The notes beneath the pieces were generated by a model that was not told the origin of the DNA, searched no databases, and saw nothing but the letters and a program-made list of their open reading frames with translations. Of a stretch of DNA of 52,168 bases, positions 1-7,948 are shown one piece after another; positions within the stretch are counted from its first letter, which is position 1, and each line of letters opens with the position of its first letter. The DNA is from Sporosarcina sp. P32b (GTDB lineage Bacteria; Bacillota; Bacilli; Bacillales_A; Planococcaceae): contig NZ_PDZB01000022.1 in assembly GCF_002743335.1 (NCBI RefSeq), positions 1 to 52,168 on the forward strand, read 5' to 3'. A program made the position numbers and the translations under genes.

Positions 1-93
1 TGATAGAGCGGTTAACGTCCAACTATGAGCGGAACGACGGCCTAATAGAGCGGATACAGACTCACATAGAGCGAATAAGCTCCCCCTTAGAGC
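1..93 (+). repeat. 21-bp-period GAGCG array 1
   Basis: Five copies of the core GAGC begin at 6, 27, 48, 69 and 90, each exactly 21 bp after the last. Flanks read ATAGAGCGG (1st, 3rd), TATGAGCGG (2nd), ATAGAGCGA (4th) and a decayed TTAGAGCA (5th). Sequence between cores is not conserved. The array enters from the window's left edge, so its true length is unknown. It lies upstream of glycerate kinase and is followed by a C/A-rich stretch (94-120). Positions 121-217 hold only an AT-rich leader with a TAGAAT -10-like hexamer at 190-195 and the ribosome site of the next gene. Confidence 0.85.
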
Positions 94-217
94 AAAAATC
101 CCCCAACAAAACAACATCTCTAAAAGCCTTCATTATAAAAATACTTTAATCATCCACTATTTAACGGTAACTTTTCCCGCAAAATCTGCTAGAATACGAG
201 TAAAGGGAGTGTGAGCC

Positions 218-1339
218 GTGAAAATTGTCATTTCGCCTGATGCATTTAAGGGAAGTTTGAGTGCGGAAGAAGCGACCAACGCTCTATCTAGTGGAGTAAA
301 AAAAGTGTTTCCGCACGCAGAAATCATACGTTTACCTGTTGCAGACGGAGGTGAAGGGACGCTTGATGCACTGATTTCGTCTACTGGTGGGACAATCGAA
401 ACGGTATCTGTGCGAGATCCGCTCGGCCGAGTAATCGATGCGCATCTAGGTGTGCTTGGTGACGGAGAGACGGCGGTTATTGAAATGGCCCAGGCATCCG
501 GGTTGATGTTGCTTACGAAAAAAGAACTCGACCCGATGAAAGCGTCTACATATGGTACAGGGCAATTGATCCTCCATGCGCTCGACCAAGGATATCGTAA
601 ATTGATCATTGGGCTTGGGGGCAGTGCGACGAATGATGGAGGCGCAGGTCTGCTTGAAGCTCTTGGAGTGAAATTTAAAGCAGCCGGGTGGCCGTTGGAA
701 ATGAATGGCACAACGCTTTCTGTATTCGACGAAATCGATATATCGAAACTGGATAAGCGGTTGTTGGAGGCGGACATTCGCATTGCGTCTGACGTGGAGA
801 ATCCGTTCGTAGGAGAACAAGGGGCGTCGGTTATTTTCGGTCCGCAAAAAGGAGCGAATCCGGAAATGGTCTTGGATTTGGATGAAGGCTTAGAGCATTT
901 TGCGGATGAGACTGAAAGCGTCACAGGCGTACGTTTGCATGAGCTGCACGGAGCGGGCGCAGCAGGTGGAAGTGCGGGTGCGTTAATTGCCTATTGCGGC
1001 GCACGTCTAGAAAGTGGAATCGGTGTCGTGCTTGAGGCGATAGAATTTGCAAAGCATCTATCATCTGCAGACCTTATTCTGACAGGTGAAGGGAAGACGG
1101 ATCGACAAACGCTTGCCGGAAAAGCATTAATGGGCATCGCGAAGCTTGCGAAAGCAGAGGGTGTTCCGGTCCTAGTCATTTCAGGGATTATTGATGAATC
1201 GGCACGTCAAGAGCTGCTCGGATGGTTCTCTGAAGTGCATGCGTTGGATGACGGAGAGAAGTCATTGACCGAATTGATGGCTAACGCAGCAAGTTTATTG
1301 GAGGATCAAGCTTCTGTAGTTTTGCAAAACAGAAAATAG
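218..1339 (+). CDS. glxK: glycerate kinase
   Basis: This 373-aa protein is a class I (GarK/GlxK family) glycerate kinase, which phosphorylates D-glycerate with ATP in glyoxylate and glycerate metabolism. Family hallmarks are visible: the N-terminal KIVISPDAFKGSLSA segment, VADGGEGTLDAL near residue 43, a GLGGSATNDGGAG nucleotide-binding loop around residue 137, and the C-terminal LTGEGKTDRQT motif near residue 288. Length is normal for the family (about 370-380 aa). The start is GTG at 218, preceded by AAAGGGAG at 202-209. It is probably monocistronic or loosely linked to the symporter 64 bp downstream. Function is confident at family level; the physiological source of glycerate is not evident from the neighbours. 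Confidence 0.93.
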   Translation: MKIVISPDAFKGSLSAEEATNALSSGVKKVFPHAEIIRLPVADGGEGTLDALISSTGGTIETVSVRDPLGRVIDAHLGVLGDGETAVIEMAQASGLMLLTKKELDPMKASTYGTGQLILHALDQGYRKLIIGLGGSATNDGGAGLLEALGVKFKAAGWPLEMNGTTLSVFDEIDISKLDKRLLEADIRIASDVENPFVGEQGASVIFGPQKGANPEMVLDLDEGLEHFADETESVTGVRLHELHGAGAAGGSAGALIAYCGARLESGIGVVLEAIEFAKHLSSADLILTGEGKTDRQTLAGKALMGIAKLAKAEGVPVLVISGIIDESARQELLGWFSEVHALDDGEKSLTELMANAASLLEDQASVVLQNRK

Positions 1340-1403
1340 TATGTATTATGCTAAGCATAGTAAATAGGCAAGTAGGGTATAGAATACACAAGGAGGTGGT
1401 CAG

Positions 1404-2825
1404 ATGTTTCAAAATGCGATCGACTGGCTTGTAGGGCCGGCGAATAATTTCATTTGGACATATGTTTTAATTGGACTTTTACTAGCAGCAGGTTTATATT
1501 TCACAATTCGTACGAAGTTTGTGCAAGTACGCTTATTTCGTGAGATGTTCCGTCTAATTGTAGAGAAGAAAGATAGCAATGACGGGGTATCTCCGTTCCA
1601 AGCATTTACAATCAGTGCTGCATCACGCGTAGGAACTGGTAACGTAGCAGGGGTAGCCCTTGCGATCGGAATCGGTGGTCCTGGTGCAGTATTTTGGATG
1701 TGGGTTATTGCTCTAATCGGTATGGCAACTGCATTCATTGAAAGTACATTGGCACAAGTATATAAAGTGAAAGATGGCGATACTTTCCGTGGAGGGCCCG
1801 CGTATTACATGCAAAAAGCACTCGGCTGGCGGAAACTTGGAATTGTCTTTGCGATTTTATTGACAATGTGTTTTGGATTTATCTTTAACGCAGTGCAATC
1901 GAACACAATCAGTCAATCGTTCACGGACGTATTCGGCATTCCACATTGGGCTGTAGGAGTAGGACTCATTGTCCTGACGGCAGTGATCGTCTTTGGCGGT
2001 GTGCAACGTATTGTTAAAGTAACGCAGACAATCGTCCCTGTCATGGCAACATTTTATATTATCGTAGCATTGTATATTGTAATATTGAATATTACAGAAG
2101 TTCCAGCGATGATCGCATTAATTATCGAGCACGCATTCGGTATTAAAGAGGTCATGGGTGGCGGAATTGGTATGGCTATGATGCAAGGTGTACGCCGAGG
2201 TCTCTTCTCCAATGAAGCAGGTATGGGTAGTGTGCCAAACGCAGCAGCGACAGCGAACGTATCGCACCCTGCAAAACAAGGACTCGTACAATCATTAGGC
2301 GTATTTTTCGATACCATCATCATCTGTTCAGCAACTGCCTTCATTATCTTACTTGGCGGCTTGTACCAATCAGGCGAAACAAACGGTATCTTATTGACAC
2401 AAGCATCCATGGAAGTACACGTAGGCGCATGGGCACCATACTTCATCGCTGTGGCGATCATGTTCTTCGCCTTCAGTTCCATCATCGGTAACTACTACTA
2501 TGGCGAAACGAACATCGAATTCATCAACGCCAACGTCATATGGAAACGAATCTATCAAGTACTCGTACTCGCAATGGTCTTTTTCGGAGCCGTTGCAAAA
2601 GTACAAATTGTCTGGGATATGGCCGACCTATTCATGGGACTAATGGCCATTATCAACCTAGTCGTCATTCTACTCCTAGGCAAAATCGCCTTCAAAGTAC
2701 TCGACGACTTCACCAAACAACGAAAAGCCGGCAGAAATCCCGTCTTCAAATCAGCTAGCATCCCTGGCCTAAAAGGCGCAGAATGTTGGGAAGAAACAGC
2801 TGAAAGAGCAGAAGATCGTTTGTAA
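1404..2825 (+). CDS. sodium:alanine/glycine symporter (AGCS family)
   Basis: A 473-aa polytopic membrane protein of the alanine or glycine:cation symporter family (AlsT/DagA type), expected to import alanine or glycine with Na+. Visible family features include the N-terminal GPANNFIWTYVLIGLLLAAG helix, the conserved TGNVAGVALAIGIGGPGAVFWMW segment near residues 77-100, GGPAYYMQ near 130, and the cytoplasmic NEAGMGSVPNAAATA loop near 270. About ten to eleven hydrophobic segments can be counted. Length fits the family. The start ATG is preceded by AAGGAGGTGG at 1391-1400. A small hairpin at 2829-2843 follows the stop. Substrate assignment is by family only. Confidence 0.92.
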   Translation: MFQNAIDWLVGPANNFIWTYVLIGLLLAAGLYFTIRTKFVQVRLFREMFRLIVEKKDSNDGVSPFQAFTISAASRVGTGNVAGVALAIGIGGPGAVFWMWVIALIGMATAFIESTLAQVYKVKDGDTFRGGPAYYMQKALGWRKLGIVFAILLTMCFGFIFNAVQSNTISQSFTDVFGIPHWAVGVGLIVLTAVIVFGGVQRIVKVTQTIVPVMATFYIIVALYIVILNITEVPAMIALIIEHAFGIKEVMGGGIGMAMMQGVRRGLFSNEAGMGSVPNAAATANVSHPAKQGLVQSLGVFFDTIIICSATAFIILLGGLYQSGETNGILLTQASMEVHVGAWAPYFIAVAIMFFAFSSIIGNYYYGETNIEFINANVIWKRIYQVLVLAMVFFGAVAKVQIVWDMADLFMGLMAIINLVVILLLGKIAFKVLDDFTKQRKAGRNPVFKSASIPGLKGAECWEETAERAEDRL

Positions 2826-2828
2826 TAT

Positions 2829-2850
2829 CGAGAGAAATTCTCGGGCTTTT
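2829..2850 (+). terminator. weak terminator after symporter gene
   Basis: Stem CGAGA / TCTCG with a GAAAT loop lies 3 bp past the symporter stop codon and is followed by GGGCTTTTG. The stem is short and the T run is interrupted, so termination is probably partial. Confidence 0.4.
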
Positions 2851-2900
2851 GAGGTTTTGATCTTGAACTACTATTAAAATGAGTAATGAACTGACTAAGT

Positions 2901-2986
2901 GTTAGGTGTTTTATGTAGGATGAGGGCGGAAGACGAGGGCCCTTCGGAACGCGTCCCCGGCTGGAGCCCTCATCCCTTCTCCTAAC
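2901..2986. repeat. long palindromic intergenic element
   Basis: A two-tier inverted repeat: outer arms GTTAGG (2901-2906) and CCTAAC (2981-2986), inner arms GGATGAGGGC (2918-2927) and GCCCTCATCC (2966-2975), all perfect. The 38-bp centre is GC-rich. There is no T tract, so it does not look like a normal terminator. It resembles REP/MITE-like palindromes that litter intergenic regions of Bacillaceae. The rest of the 2851-3072 gap holds nothing else I can support. Confidence 0.5.
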
Positions 2987-3072
2987 TAATTTCACTATCT
3001 AAATAAAACGTTCAGACAAACAATTTAGTCAAGAAGTAAAAAGTTTGATATACTATAAAATACTGAATAAGA

Positions 3073-3124
3073 AAAATCGAATCGTAGTTCAGAAGAAGGA
3101 TTCTGAACATCGGTTCGATTTTTG
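3073..3124 (+). terminator. strong hairpin upstream of nrd promoter
   Basis: Nested inverted repeats AAAATCGAA (3073-3081) / TTCGATTTT (3114-3122) and GTTCAGAA (3087-3094) / TTCTGAAC (3101-3108) close a GAAGGA loop. Flanking A and T runs make it terminator-like in either orientation. It lies about 250 bp past the symporter gene and only about 10 bp before the probable nrd -35 box, so it may insulate the nrd operon from read-through. Confidence 0.6.
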
Positions 3125-3134
3125 TTTTGCATGT

Positions 3135-3163
3135 TTGAACACAACATGTTAGGGTTATATATG
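3135..3163 (+). promoter_or_regulatory. probable sigma-A promoter of nrd operon
   Basis: TTGAAC at 3135-3140, then 17 bp, then TATATG at 3158-3163 (TATATA at 3156-3161 is an alternative with a 15-bp spacer). The element lies just upstream of the NrdR palindrome and the riboswitch leader, which supports the placement. Assigned by eye. Confidence 0.5.
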
Positions 3164-3186
3164 AATCAACACACTATATATAGTGT
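3139..3186 (+). promoter_or_regulatory. NrdR box (one perfect, one weak upstream partner)
   Basis: ACACTATATATAGTGT at 3171-3186 is a perfect 16-bp palindrome matching the NrdR-box consensus for the global repressor of ribonucleotide reductase genes. NrdR boxes normally come in pairs about 31-32 bp apart. A weak partner, ACACAACATGTTAGGG (3139-3154), has its centre exactly 32 bp upstream and keeps only the left half-site well. The two sites flank the likely -10 element, as expected for repression by the ATP/dATP-sensing NrdR zinc-finger protein (not encoded here). Confidence 0.8.
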
Positions 3187-3204
3187 ATAACAGCATTTAG
3201 ATGA

Positions 3205-3400
3205 ATTGGTACCCACCACGTTTAAAAGGGAATCCGCCACGAACGGAGCTGCCCCCGCAACTGAGGGCACGGACGACTATCTTATGAAAACCACTGCTTC
3301 GGCGGGAAGGAAAGATGGAAGAACGATGTGCCAGCCAGTAGACCTGCCAGTCATCTCAGCAAAACATTCTTCGGGGTTGGAGAGTGAAAGCACAAAGCAG
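3205..3400 (+). ncRNA. cobalamin riboswitch
   Basis: The leader contains the conserved cobalamin aptamer elements in order: GGGAATCCG (3228-3236), GAGCTGCCCCCGCAACTG ending near 3264, an ACTG/GGAAGG region near 3292-3310, and a near-perfect B12 box AGCCAGTAGACCTGCC at 3333-3348. It is followed by a terminator at 3454-3480, so the natural reading is that bound adenosylcobalamin stops transcription of the nrd operon. Riboswitch control of a B12-independent class I reductase is established in Streptomyces, where a B12-dependent class II enzyme takes over when cobalamin is plentiful. Exact 5' and 3' boundaries are approximate. Confidence 0.93.
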
Positions 3401-3453
3401 TCTTTTTTCAGTCTGCCTAAAACTTTCCGCTATCTACTACACGTCAATCGACG

Positions 3454-3480
3454 ACTCCCGATTATATCGGGAGTTTTTTT
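3454..3480 (+). terminator. riboswitch expression-platform terminator
   Basis: Perfect stem ACTCCCGAT (3454-3462) / ATCGGGAGT (3466-3474) with a TAT loop and a run of seven T. It lies between the cobalamin aptamer and nrdE, 45 bp before the start codon, and is the likely OFF-state terminator. The competing antiterminator was not resolved by eye. Confidence 0.85.
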
Positions 3481-3524
3481 ATTTAGTACATAACCGAATT
3501 AATTAACTAAAGGGAGCGGATATA

Positions 3525-5747
3525 ATGGCTATTATTCAAGAATCTGTGGGACTTCATTTATTGATGGAAAACTTACAACAGGAATTCGGCAAGAAACAAA
3601 TCGAACCGTTGATCGAAGCGAGTGAGAAATTCCAAGAGCGTCACCCAGCGAGCTCAGCAACTGAGTGGACGAACGCCATGGTGCTAGAGTCTTTAAGCCG
3701 TATTGATGAAGCGAATGCGTATTGGACGTTTGTAGCGGCGCGTATTTATTTATTCGACGTCTATGCAAAGCAAAAAGCATTGCGTGGAGCGGATGTCTAT
3801 ACCGATTTTGCGAAAAATGTAGAACGCTTGGTGGAACAAGGTTTATATACACCCATTCTGACAGAGAAATATAGCCAGGACGAGCTTCAGGAAATCGGTA
3901 AGCTACTTGATCCTTCTCGTGACCTATTATTCACATATATCGGATTGAAAACATTGGTAGACCGCTATGTAACGGTGAACTTTAAGAAGCAGTCCGTGGA
4001 GCTTCCGCAAGAGCGCTGGTTGATCATCGCGATGACGTTAATGCAAGCCGAAACAGTAGACCGCATTCATAAAGTCGGCGAAGCGTATTGGGCGATGAGC
4101 AACTTGTACATGACGGTAGCGACGCCTACATTGTCGAACGCAGGTAAGATGCACGGTCAGCTATCAAGCTGCTTTATCGATACAGTAGATGATTCACTGC
4201 AAGGAATCTACAACAGCAACACCGATATCGCGAACTTGTCGAAATTCGGTGGCGGGATCGGCGTCTATATGGGGAAAGTTCGTTCACGCGGTGCATCGAT
4301 TCGTGGTTTCGAAGGTGCGTCAAGCGGTGTTCTTCCTTGGATCAAACAGCTGAACAACACAGCAGTCAGTGTCGATCAACTCGGTCAACGTCAAGGTGCC
4401 GTAGCCGTTTATCTCGACGTATGGCATCAAGATATCTTCACGTTCCTCGACCTCAAGCTCAATAACGGGGATGACCGTTTACGCGCACATGACATTTTCA
4501 CAGGCGTCTGCTTGCCGGACTTGTTCATGGAGAAAGTCGAGTCCCGTGAAGACTGGCATTTATTCGATCCACATGAAGTTCGCACGAAAATGGGCTATTC
4601 ATTGGAAGATTTCTATGATGAAACAAAAGGACAAGGAACATTCCGCGAGAAGTATGAAGAATGTGTCCGCAATGAAGATCTATCAAGAGAGACGGTTTCA
4701 GCGATTGAAATCATGAAACGGATTCTACGTAGCCAGCTGGAGACAGGAACACCATTCATGTTTTACCGCGACGAAGTAAACCGTATGAACGCTAATAAGC
4801 ATGAAGGAATTATTTATTCTAGTAATTTGTGTACAGAAATACTACAAAATATGTCAGCATCTACACATGAATCGGTTACACTCGAAGACGATATGGTCGT
4901 CACACGCACGAAGCCAGGCGATTTCGTTGTATGTAATCTATCATCGATCAACCTTGGAAGAGCAGTGACAGCAGACGTTTTAGACCGCTTGATCAAAATT
5001 CAAGTACGCATGCTCGACAACGTTATCGATCAAAACCAAATTCCAGTTGTACAAGCACAACGCACAAATGCACGCTACCGTGGAATTGGACTCGGCACAT
5101 TTGGTTGGCACCATTTACTCGCATTGAAAAACATTCAGTGGGAGTCAGACGAAGCGGTGAATTTCGCAGACGAGTTATACGAAAATATCGCGTATTTGAC
5201 AATTAAAGCTTCAATGGAATTATCAAAAGAAAAAGGCGCGTATCCATTGTTTGATGGTTCGGATTGGCAAACGGGCGAATATTTCGAGCAACGCGAATAC
5301 GATTCCAATAAATGGCGTGAACTGCGCATGGACGTGGCAATGAACGGTATGCGTAACGGCTACTTGATGGCAGTTGCGCCGAACAGCTCGACGTCGGTTA
5401 TCGCAGGCTCAACAGCATCGATCGATCCAGTGTTCAAGCCGTTCTACCATGAAGAGAAGAAAGACTATAAATTACCGGTTATTGCACCGGATCTAGATCA
5501 CAATACGTATGACATTTACCGTCGTTCTGCTTACATCGTCGATCAGCGCTGGTCTATCAAGCAAAACGCCGCGCGTCAGCAACACATCGATCAGTCGATT
5601 TCATTCAACATCTATGTACCGAACTCCATCCGTGCATCTGTTATTTTGGATCTGCACTTGCAGGCATGGAAATCCGGCATGAAAACGACGTACTATATGC
5701 GTTCAACCGCAGCAGAGATTGAGGAGTGCGAGTGGTGTCATTCTTAA
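3525..5747 (+). CDS. nrdE: class I ribonucleoside-diphosphate reductase, alpha subunit
   Basis: This 740-aa protein is the catalytic subunit that reduces ribonucleoside diphosphates to deoxy forms. Visible residues are C436 in SSNLCTEI (thiyl radical cysteine), the C216/C470 active-site redox pair (QLSSCF and VVCNLSSINLG), the FGGGIGVYMG loop, and the C-terminal C735-E-W-C738 shuttle pair. The protein begins directly with the short helical domain; no N-terminal ATP-cone is seen, so dATP inhibition through such a domain is not expected. The start ATG has AAAGGGAGCGG at 3508-3518. It heads a tightly overlapping operon nrdE-nrdI-nrdF controlled by NrdR and the cobalamin riboswitch. The flavodoxin partner suggests class Ib, but subclass should be set by phylogeny. 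Confidence 0.93.
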   Translation: MAIIQESVGLHLLMENLQQEFGKKQIEPLIEASEKFQERHPASSATEWTNAMVLESLSRIDEANAYWTFVAARIYLFDVYAKQKALRGADVYTDFAKNVERLVEQGLYTPILTEKYSQDELQEIGKLLDPSRDLLFTYIGLKTLVDRYVTVNFKKQSVELPQERWLIIAMTLMQAETVDRIHKVGEAYWAMSNLYMTVATPTLSNAGKMHGQLSSCFIDTVDDSLQGIYNSNTDIANLSKFGGGIGVYMGKVRSRGASIRGFEGASSGVLPWIKQLNNTAVSVDQLGQRQGAVAVYLDVWHQDIFTFLDLKLNNGDDRLRAHDIFTGVCLPDLFMEKVESREDWHLFDPHEVRTKMGYSLEDFYDETKGQGTFREKYEECVRNEDLSRETVSAIEIMKRILRSQLETGTPFMFYRDEVNRMNANKHEGIIYSSNLCTEILQNMSASTHESVTLEDDMVVTRTKPGDFVVCNLSSINLGRAVTADVLDRLIKIQVRMLDNVIDQNQIPVVQAQRTNARYRGIGLGTFGWHHLLALKNIQWESDEAVNFADELYENIAYLTIKASMELSKEKGAYPLFDGSDWQTGEYFEQREYDSNKWRELRMDVAMNGMRNGYLMAVAPNSSTSVIAGSTASIDPVFKPFYHEEKKDYKLPVIAPDLDHNTYDIYRRSAYIVDQRWSIKQNAARQQHIDQSISFNIYVPNSIRASVILDLHLQAWKSGMKTTYYMRSTAAEIEECEWCHS

Positions 5748-6172
5748 TCGCCTATGCATCCTGGAGCGGCAACACACAGGAAGTAGCGGAATTGATTACG
5801 GAACGTCTACAAAATGAAGGTGTCGAAGTCGATACCTATCGCATCGGCATCGGCCTCATCCCAAATGTTAAAGAATACGACGCGTTGTGCATCGGTTCAT
5901 TCACATGGGAAAAAGGGGCGACGCCGGATGAAGTCAAAGATTTCGTGGCGGACGTCGGCTATAAACCCGAGCTCGTCTACGTCTTTGGCACAGGGGATAC
6001 CCAGTTTGGCGGCGATGATCTATTTTGCAAAGCAGCAGACAAGCTGGCAAAATTTTATCATTCCCCATTTGAACCATTGAAGATCGAACAAAGCCCGCGC
6101 GGCATGCAAGAACAAACCGTTACGAATTGGACGAAAGGAGTGCTCGAACATTGGCGACACTTACACGAGTAA
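5735..6172 (+). CDS. nrdI: flavodoxin-like NrdI protein
   Basis: A flavodoxin-fold protein of about 145 aa with the FMN phosphate loop YASWSGNTQEVAE at the N-terminus, an IGSFTWEKGATPDEV loop in the middle, and GTGDTQFGGDDLFCKAADKLA at the isoalloxazine-binding side. In class Ib reductases, NrdI supplies superoxide to assemble the Mn-tyrosyl radical cofactor of NrdF. The open frame extends to GTG 5726, but GAGGAG at 5721-5726 abuts that codon, so the translated start is more likely GTG 5735 (8-nt spacing) or 5732. It overlaps the end of nrdE by about 13 bp and the start of nrdF by 22 bp, implying translational coupling. It is somewhat longer and more flavodoxin-like than many NrdI; an ordinary flavodoxin electron donor is the alternative. 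Confidence 0.75.
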   Translation: MSFLIAYASWSGNTQEVAELITERLQNEGVEVDTYRIGIGLIPNVKEYDALCIGSFTWEKGATPDEVKDFVADVGYKPELVYVFGTGDTQFGGDDLFCKAADKLAKFYHSPFEPLKIEQSPRGMQEQTVTNWTKGVLEHWRHLHE

Positions 6173-7188
6173 AAGTACTGAATCCTGCAAACCCGAATAA
6201 AGCAACAGCTATTTTCGGTGGGGAAGCAAGCGGCATCCTGAACTGGAACGACATCGCGCACCCTCATTTCTATACATTACGTCAGCGAATCCGATCCCTT
6301 TTCTGGACAGCGAATGAAGTGGACATGACACAAGACGTCAAGCAGTTCTCAAGCTTGACCAAAGAAGAGCAATCCGCATTCCTGAAAATCATTGGCTTAC
6401 TCGCTACACTTGATGGTCCACAAACCGTCATTGCAATGAAAATCGCAGACTTCACAACGGATCCTTCCGTCAAGTCGATTCTTGCGACGATCGCAGACCA
6501 GGAAAGTGAACATAATCACAGCTACGCATACGTACTTTCATCTGTCACGAACTTGGACAAGCAAATGGAAGCCTTTGAAATGGGGCGTACAGACGAAGTA
6601 TTAATGAAGCGAAATGAACGAATTGTAGACGTCTACAATGAATTTGCGGAGAACCCGACAATCGAAACGGTTCTAAAAGCGATGGTCTACACGACTTTAT
6701 TAGAAGGTCTATTCTTCTACAGTGGTTTCGCGTTCTTCTATAACTTGGCGCGCCACCAGAAAATGGTCGGTACATCGACTATGATTTCGTACATCAACCG
6801 TGACGAACTGCAGCATGGTAAGGCAATCAGCGACATCTTCCGTGCAGCATTGGCTGAAAACCCAGAGTACAACACAGACGAATTCACGGAATGGATCTAT
6901 GACCAATTCCGCCACTCCGTCGAGCAAGAAGTCATCTGGAGCCGCTACGTATTAGGAGGCATCGATGGCCTGGAGCTGGAAGAGATGGAAGGTTACATCA
7001 AGTATCGCGCAAACAAAATGTTGCGTATGCTCGGCTTGAGCGAAATCTACCCAGAGTTCACGGACAATCCAATGAAGTGGATCCGCGCGTACGTCGATAA
7101 CTTCGACGATACGAAAACGGATTTCTTCGAACAAACTAGCCGACAATATGTGAAGACTAGTGATTTGAATGGTTTTGATGATTTGTAA
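6151..7188 (+). CDS. nrdF: class I ribonucleoside-diphosphate reductase, beta (radical) subunit
   Basis: A 345-aa ferritin-like radical subunit. Counting from the proposed start, the metal ligands and radical site are present: D62 (DMTQD), E118 and H121 (QESEHNH), Y125 as the radical tyrosine, a Glu in LLEGLFF, and the Glu/His of RDELQHGKA. All three second-shell glutamates are kept, so this is not the metal-free class Ie type. The frame is open from TTG 6127, but GAAAGGAG (6133-6140) sits 10 nt before TTG 6151, which gives MATLTRVKVL and is preferred. The stop is followed by a terminator at 7201-7231, closing the operon. Confidence 0.93.
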   Translation: MATLTRVKVLNPANPNKATAIFGGEASGILNWNDIAHPHFYTLRQRIRSLFWTANEVDMTQDVKQFSSLTKEEQSAFLKIIGLLATLDGPQTVIAMKIADFTTDPSVKSILATIADQESEHNHSYAYVLSSVTNLDKQMEAFEMGRTDEVLMKRNERIVDVYNEFAENPTIETVLKAMVYTTLLEGLFFYSGFAFFYNLARHQKMVGTSTMISYINRDELQHGKAISDIFRAALAENPEYNTDEFTEWIYDQFRHSVEQEVIWSRYVLGGIDGLELEEMEGYIKYRANKMLRMLGLSEIYPEFTDNPMKWIRAYVDNFDDTKTDFFEQTSRQYVKTSDLNGFDDL

Positions 7189-7200
7189 TGGGTAAAAGGG

Positions 7201-7231
7201 GAGGGGAATCCGTTATGGGTTCCTCTTTTTT
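7201..7231 (+). terminator. nrd operon terminator
   Basis: Stem GAGGGGAATCC / GGGTTCCTC (one bulge and a G-T pair) followed by six T. It begins 13 bp after the nrdF stop. Confidence 0.8.
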
Positions 7232-7293
7232 ATGCATGGGGGAAGGGGGAGTACATTGTTTTTAAGAGAAGATGCTTATATATATGGCAGAGC

Positions 7294-7830
7294 GCTCATA
7301 CTTCCACGCTATCCGCTCAAACATCTTCCGCAACCGCTCAATGAACCCTCGCATGCGCTCTATCCATCCATTTATCCGCCCTATGTATCACGGCATCCGC
7401 TCAATCTTCTTGTTTAACCGCTCAATGTCCATCACGGCAGTCATCTCTATTCATGTTCGGAAGGCGAGCCGCTCACACATCTGGCTAAGTGCTCATACTT
7501 CCACGCTATCCGCTCAAACATTCTCCCAACCGCTCAATGAACCCTCGCAACCGCTCTATCCATCCATTTATCCGCTCTATGTATCACGGCATCCGCTCAA
7601 TCCTCTTGTTTAACCGCTCAATGTCCATCACGGCAGTCATCTCTATTCATGTTCGGAAGGCAAGCCGCTCACACATCTGGCTAAGTGCTCATAGTTCCAC
7701 GCTATCCGCTCATACATCTTCCCAACCGCTCAATGAACCCCCGCATGCGCTCTATCCATCCATTTATCCGCTCTATGTATCTCCACAACCGCTCAATAAA
7801 CCCCCGTACCCGCTCAATCCCCACCAATCA
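7294..7830 (-). repeat. 21-bp-period GAGCG array 2 with 196-bp internal duplication
   Basis: On the plus strand the motif reads CCGCTCAAT or CGCTCTAT, so the ATAGAGCGG orientation is on the minus strand. GCTC (or GCCC/GTCA) cores occur at 7294, 7315, 7336, 7357, 7378, 7399, 7420 and 7440, continuing at 7471, 7491, 7512 and onward. On top of this, a block of about 196 bp is repeated nearly perfectly: equivalent points lie at 7294, 7491 and 7687. The array fills the gap between convergent nrdF and the CoA transferase. It is followed by a C/A-rich linker (about 7830-7895) ending in AATCAAAAAAAA. Several reading frames stay open through it, but only because 21 bp is seven codons. Confidence 0.88.
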
Positions 7831-7895
7831 AAGCATCCGCATACAACACCAATCAACCTCGCCAACCAAACCATACCAAACCAAACAAAATCAAA

Positions 7896-7930
7896 TCAAA
7901 AAAAACCAAGCAGATCAATATCCGCTTGGT
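7896..7930 (-). terminator. terminator of CoA transferase gene
   Basis: On the minus strand, ACCAAGCGGAT / ATCTGCTTGGT (one mismatch) closes a short ATTG loop and is followed by a run of T (A run 7897-7904 on the plus strand). It lies 20 bp past the stop codon. Confidence 0.85.
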
Positions 7931-7948
7931 CATGTCCTACCTATAAAA

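Noticed and set aside
2555..2995. 146-codon minus-strand frame over the symporter end and intergenic palindrome
   Set aside because: It is mostly a shadow of the symporter gene, the protein shows no recognisable pattern, and no ribosome site was seen.
3206..3493. 95-codon open frame in the nrd leader
   Set aside because: It coincides with the cobalamin riboswitch and its terminator; the RNA structure explains the sequence and no ribosome site precedes it.
6151..7188. Metal-free class Ie ribonucleotide reductase
   Set aside because: Class Ie beta subunits lack three metal-binding carboxylates; here all Glu/Asp/His ligands and the radical Tyr are present.
7294..7830. CRISPR-like repeat array
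   Set aside because: Only 8-9 bp are conserved, period is 21 bp, there are no 24-37-bp direct repeats with uniform spacers, and no cas genes are nearby.
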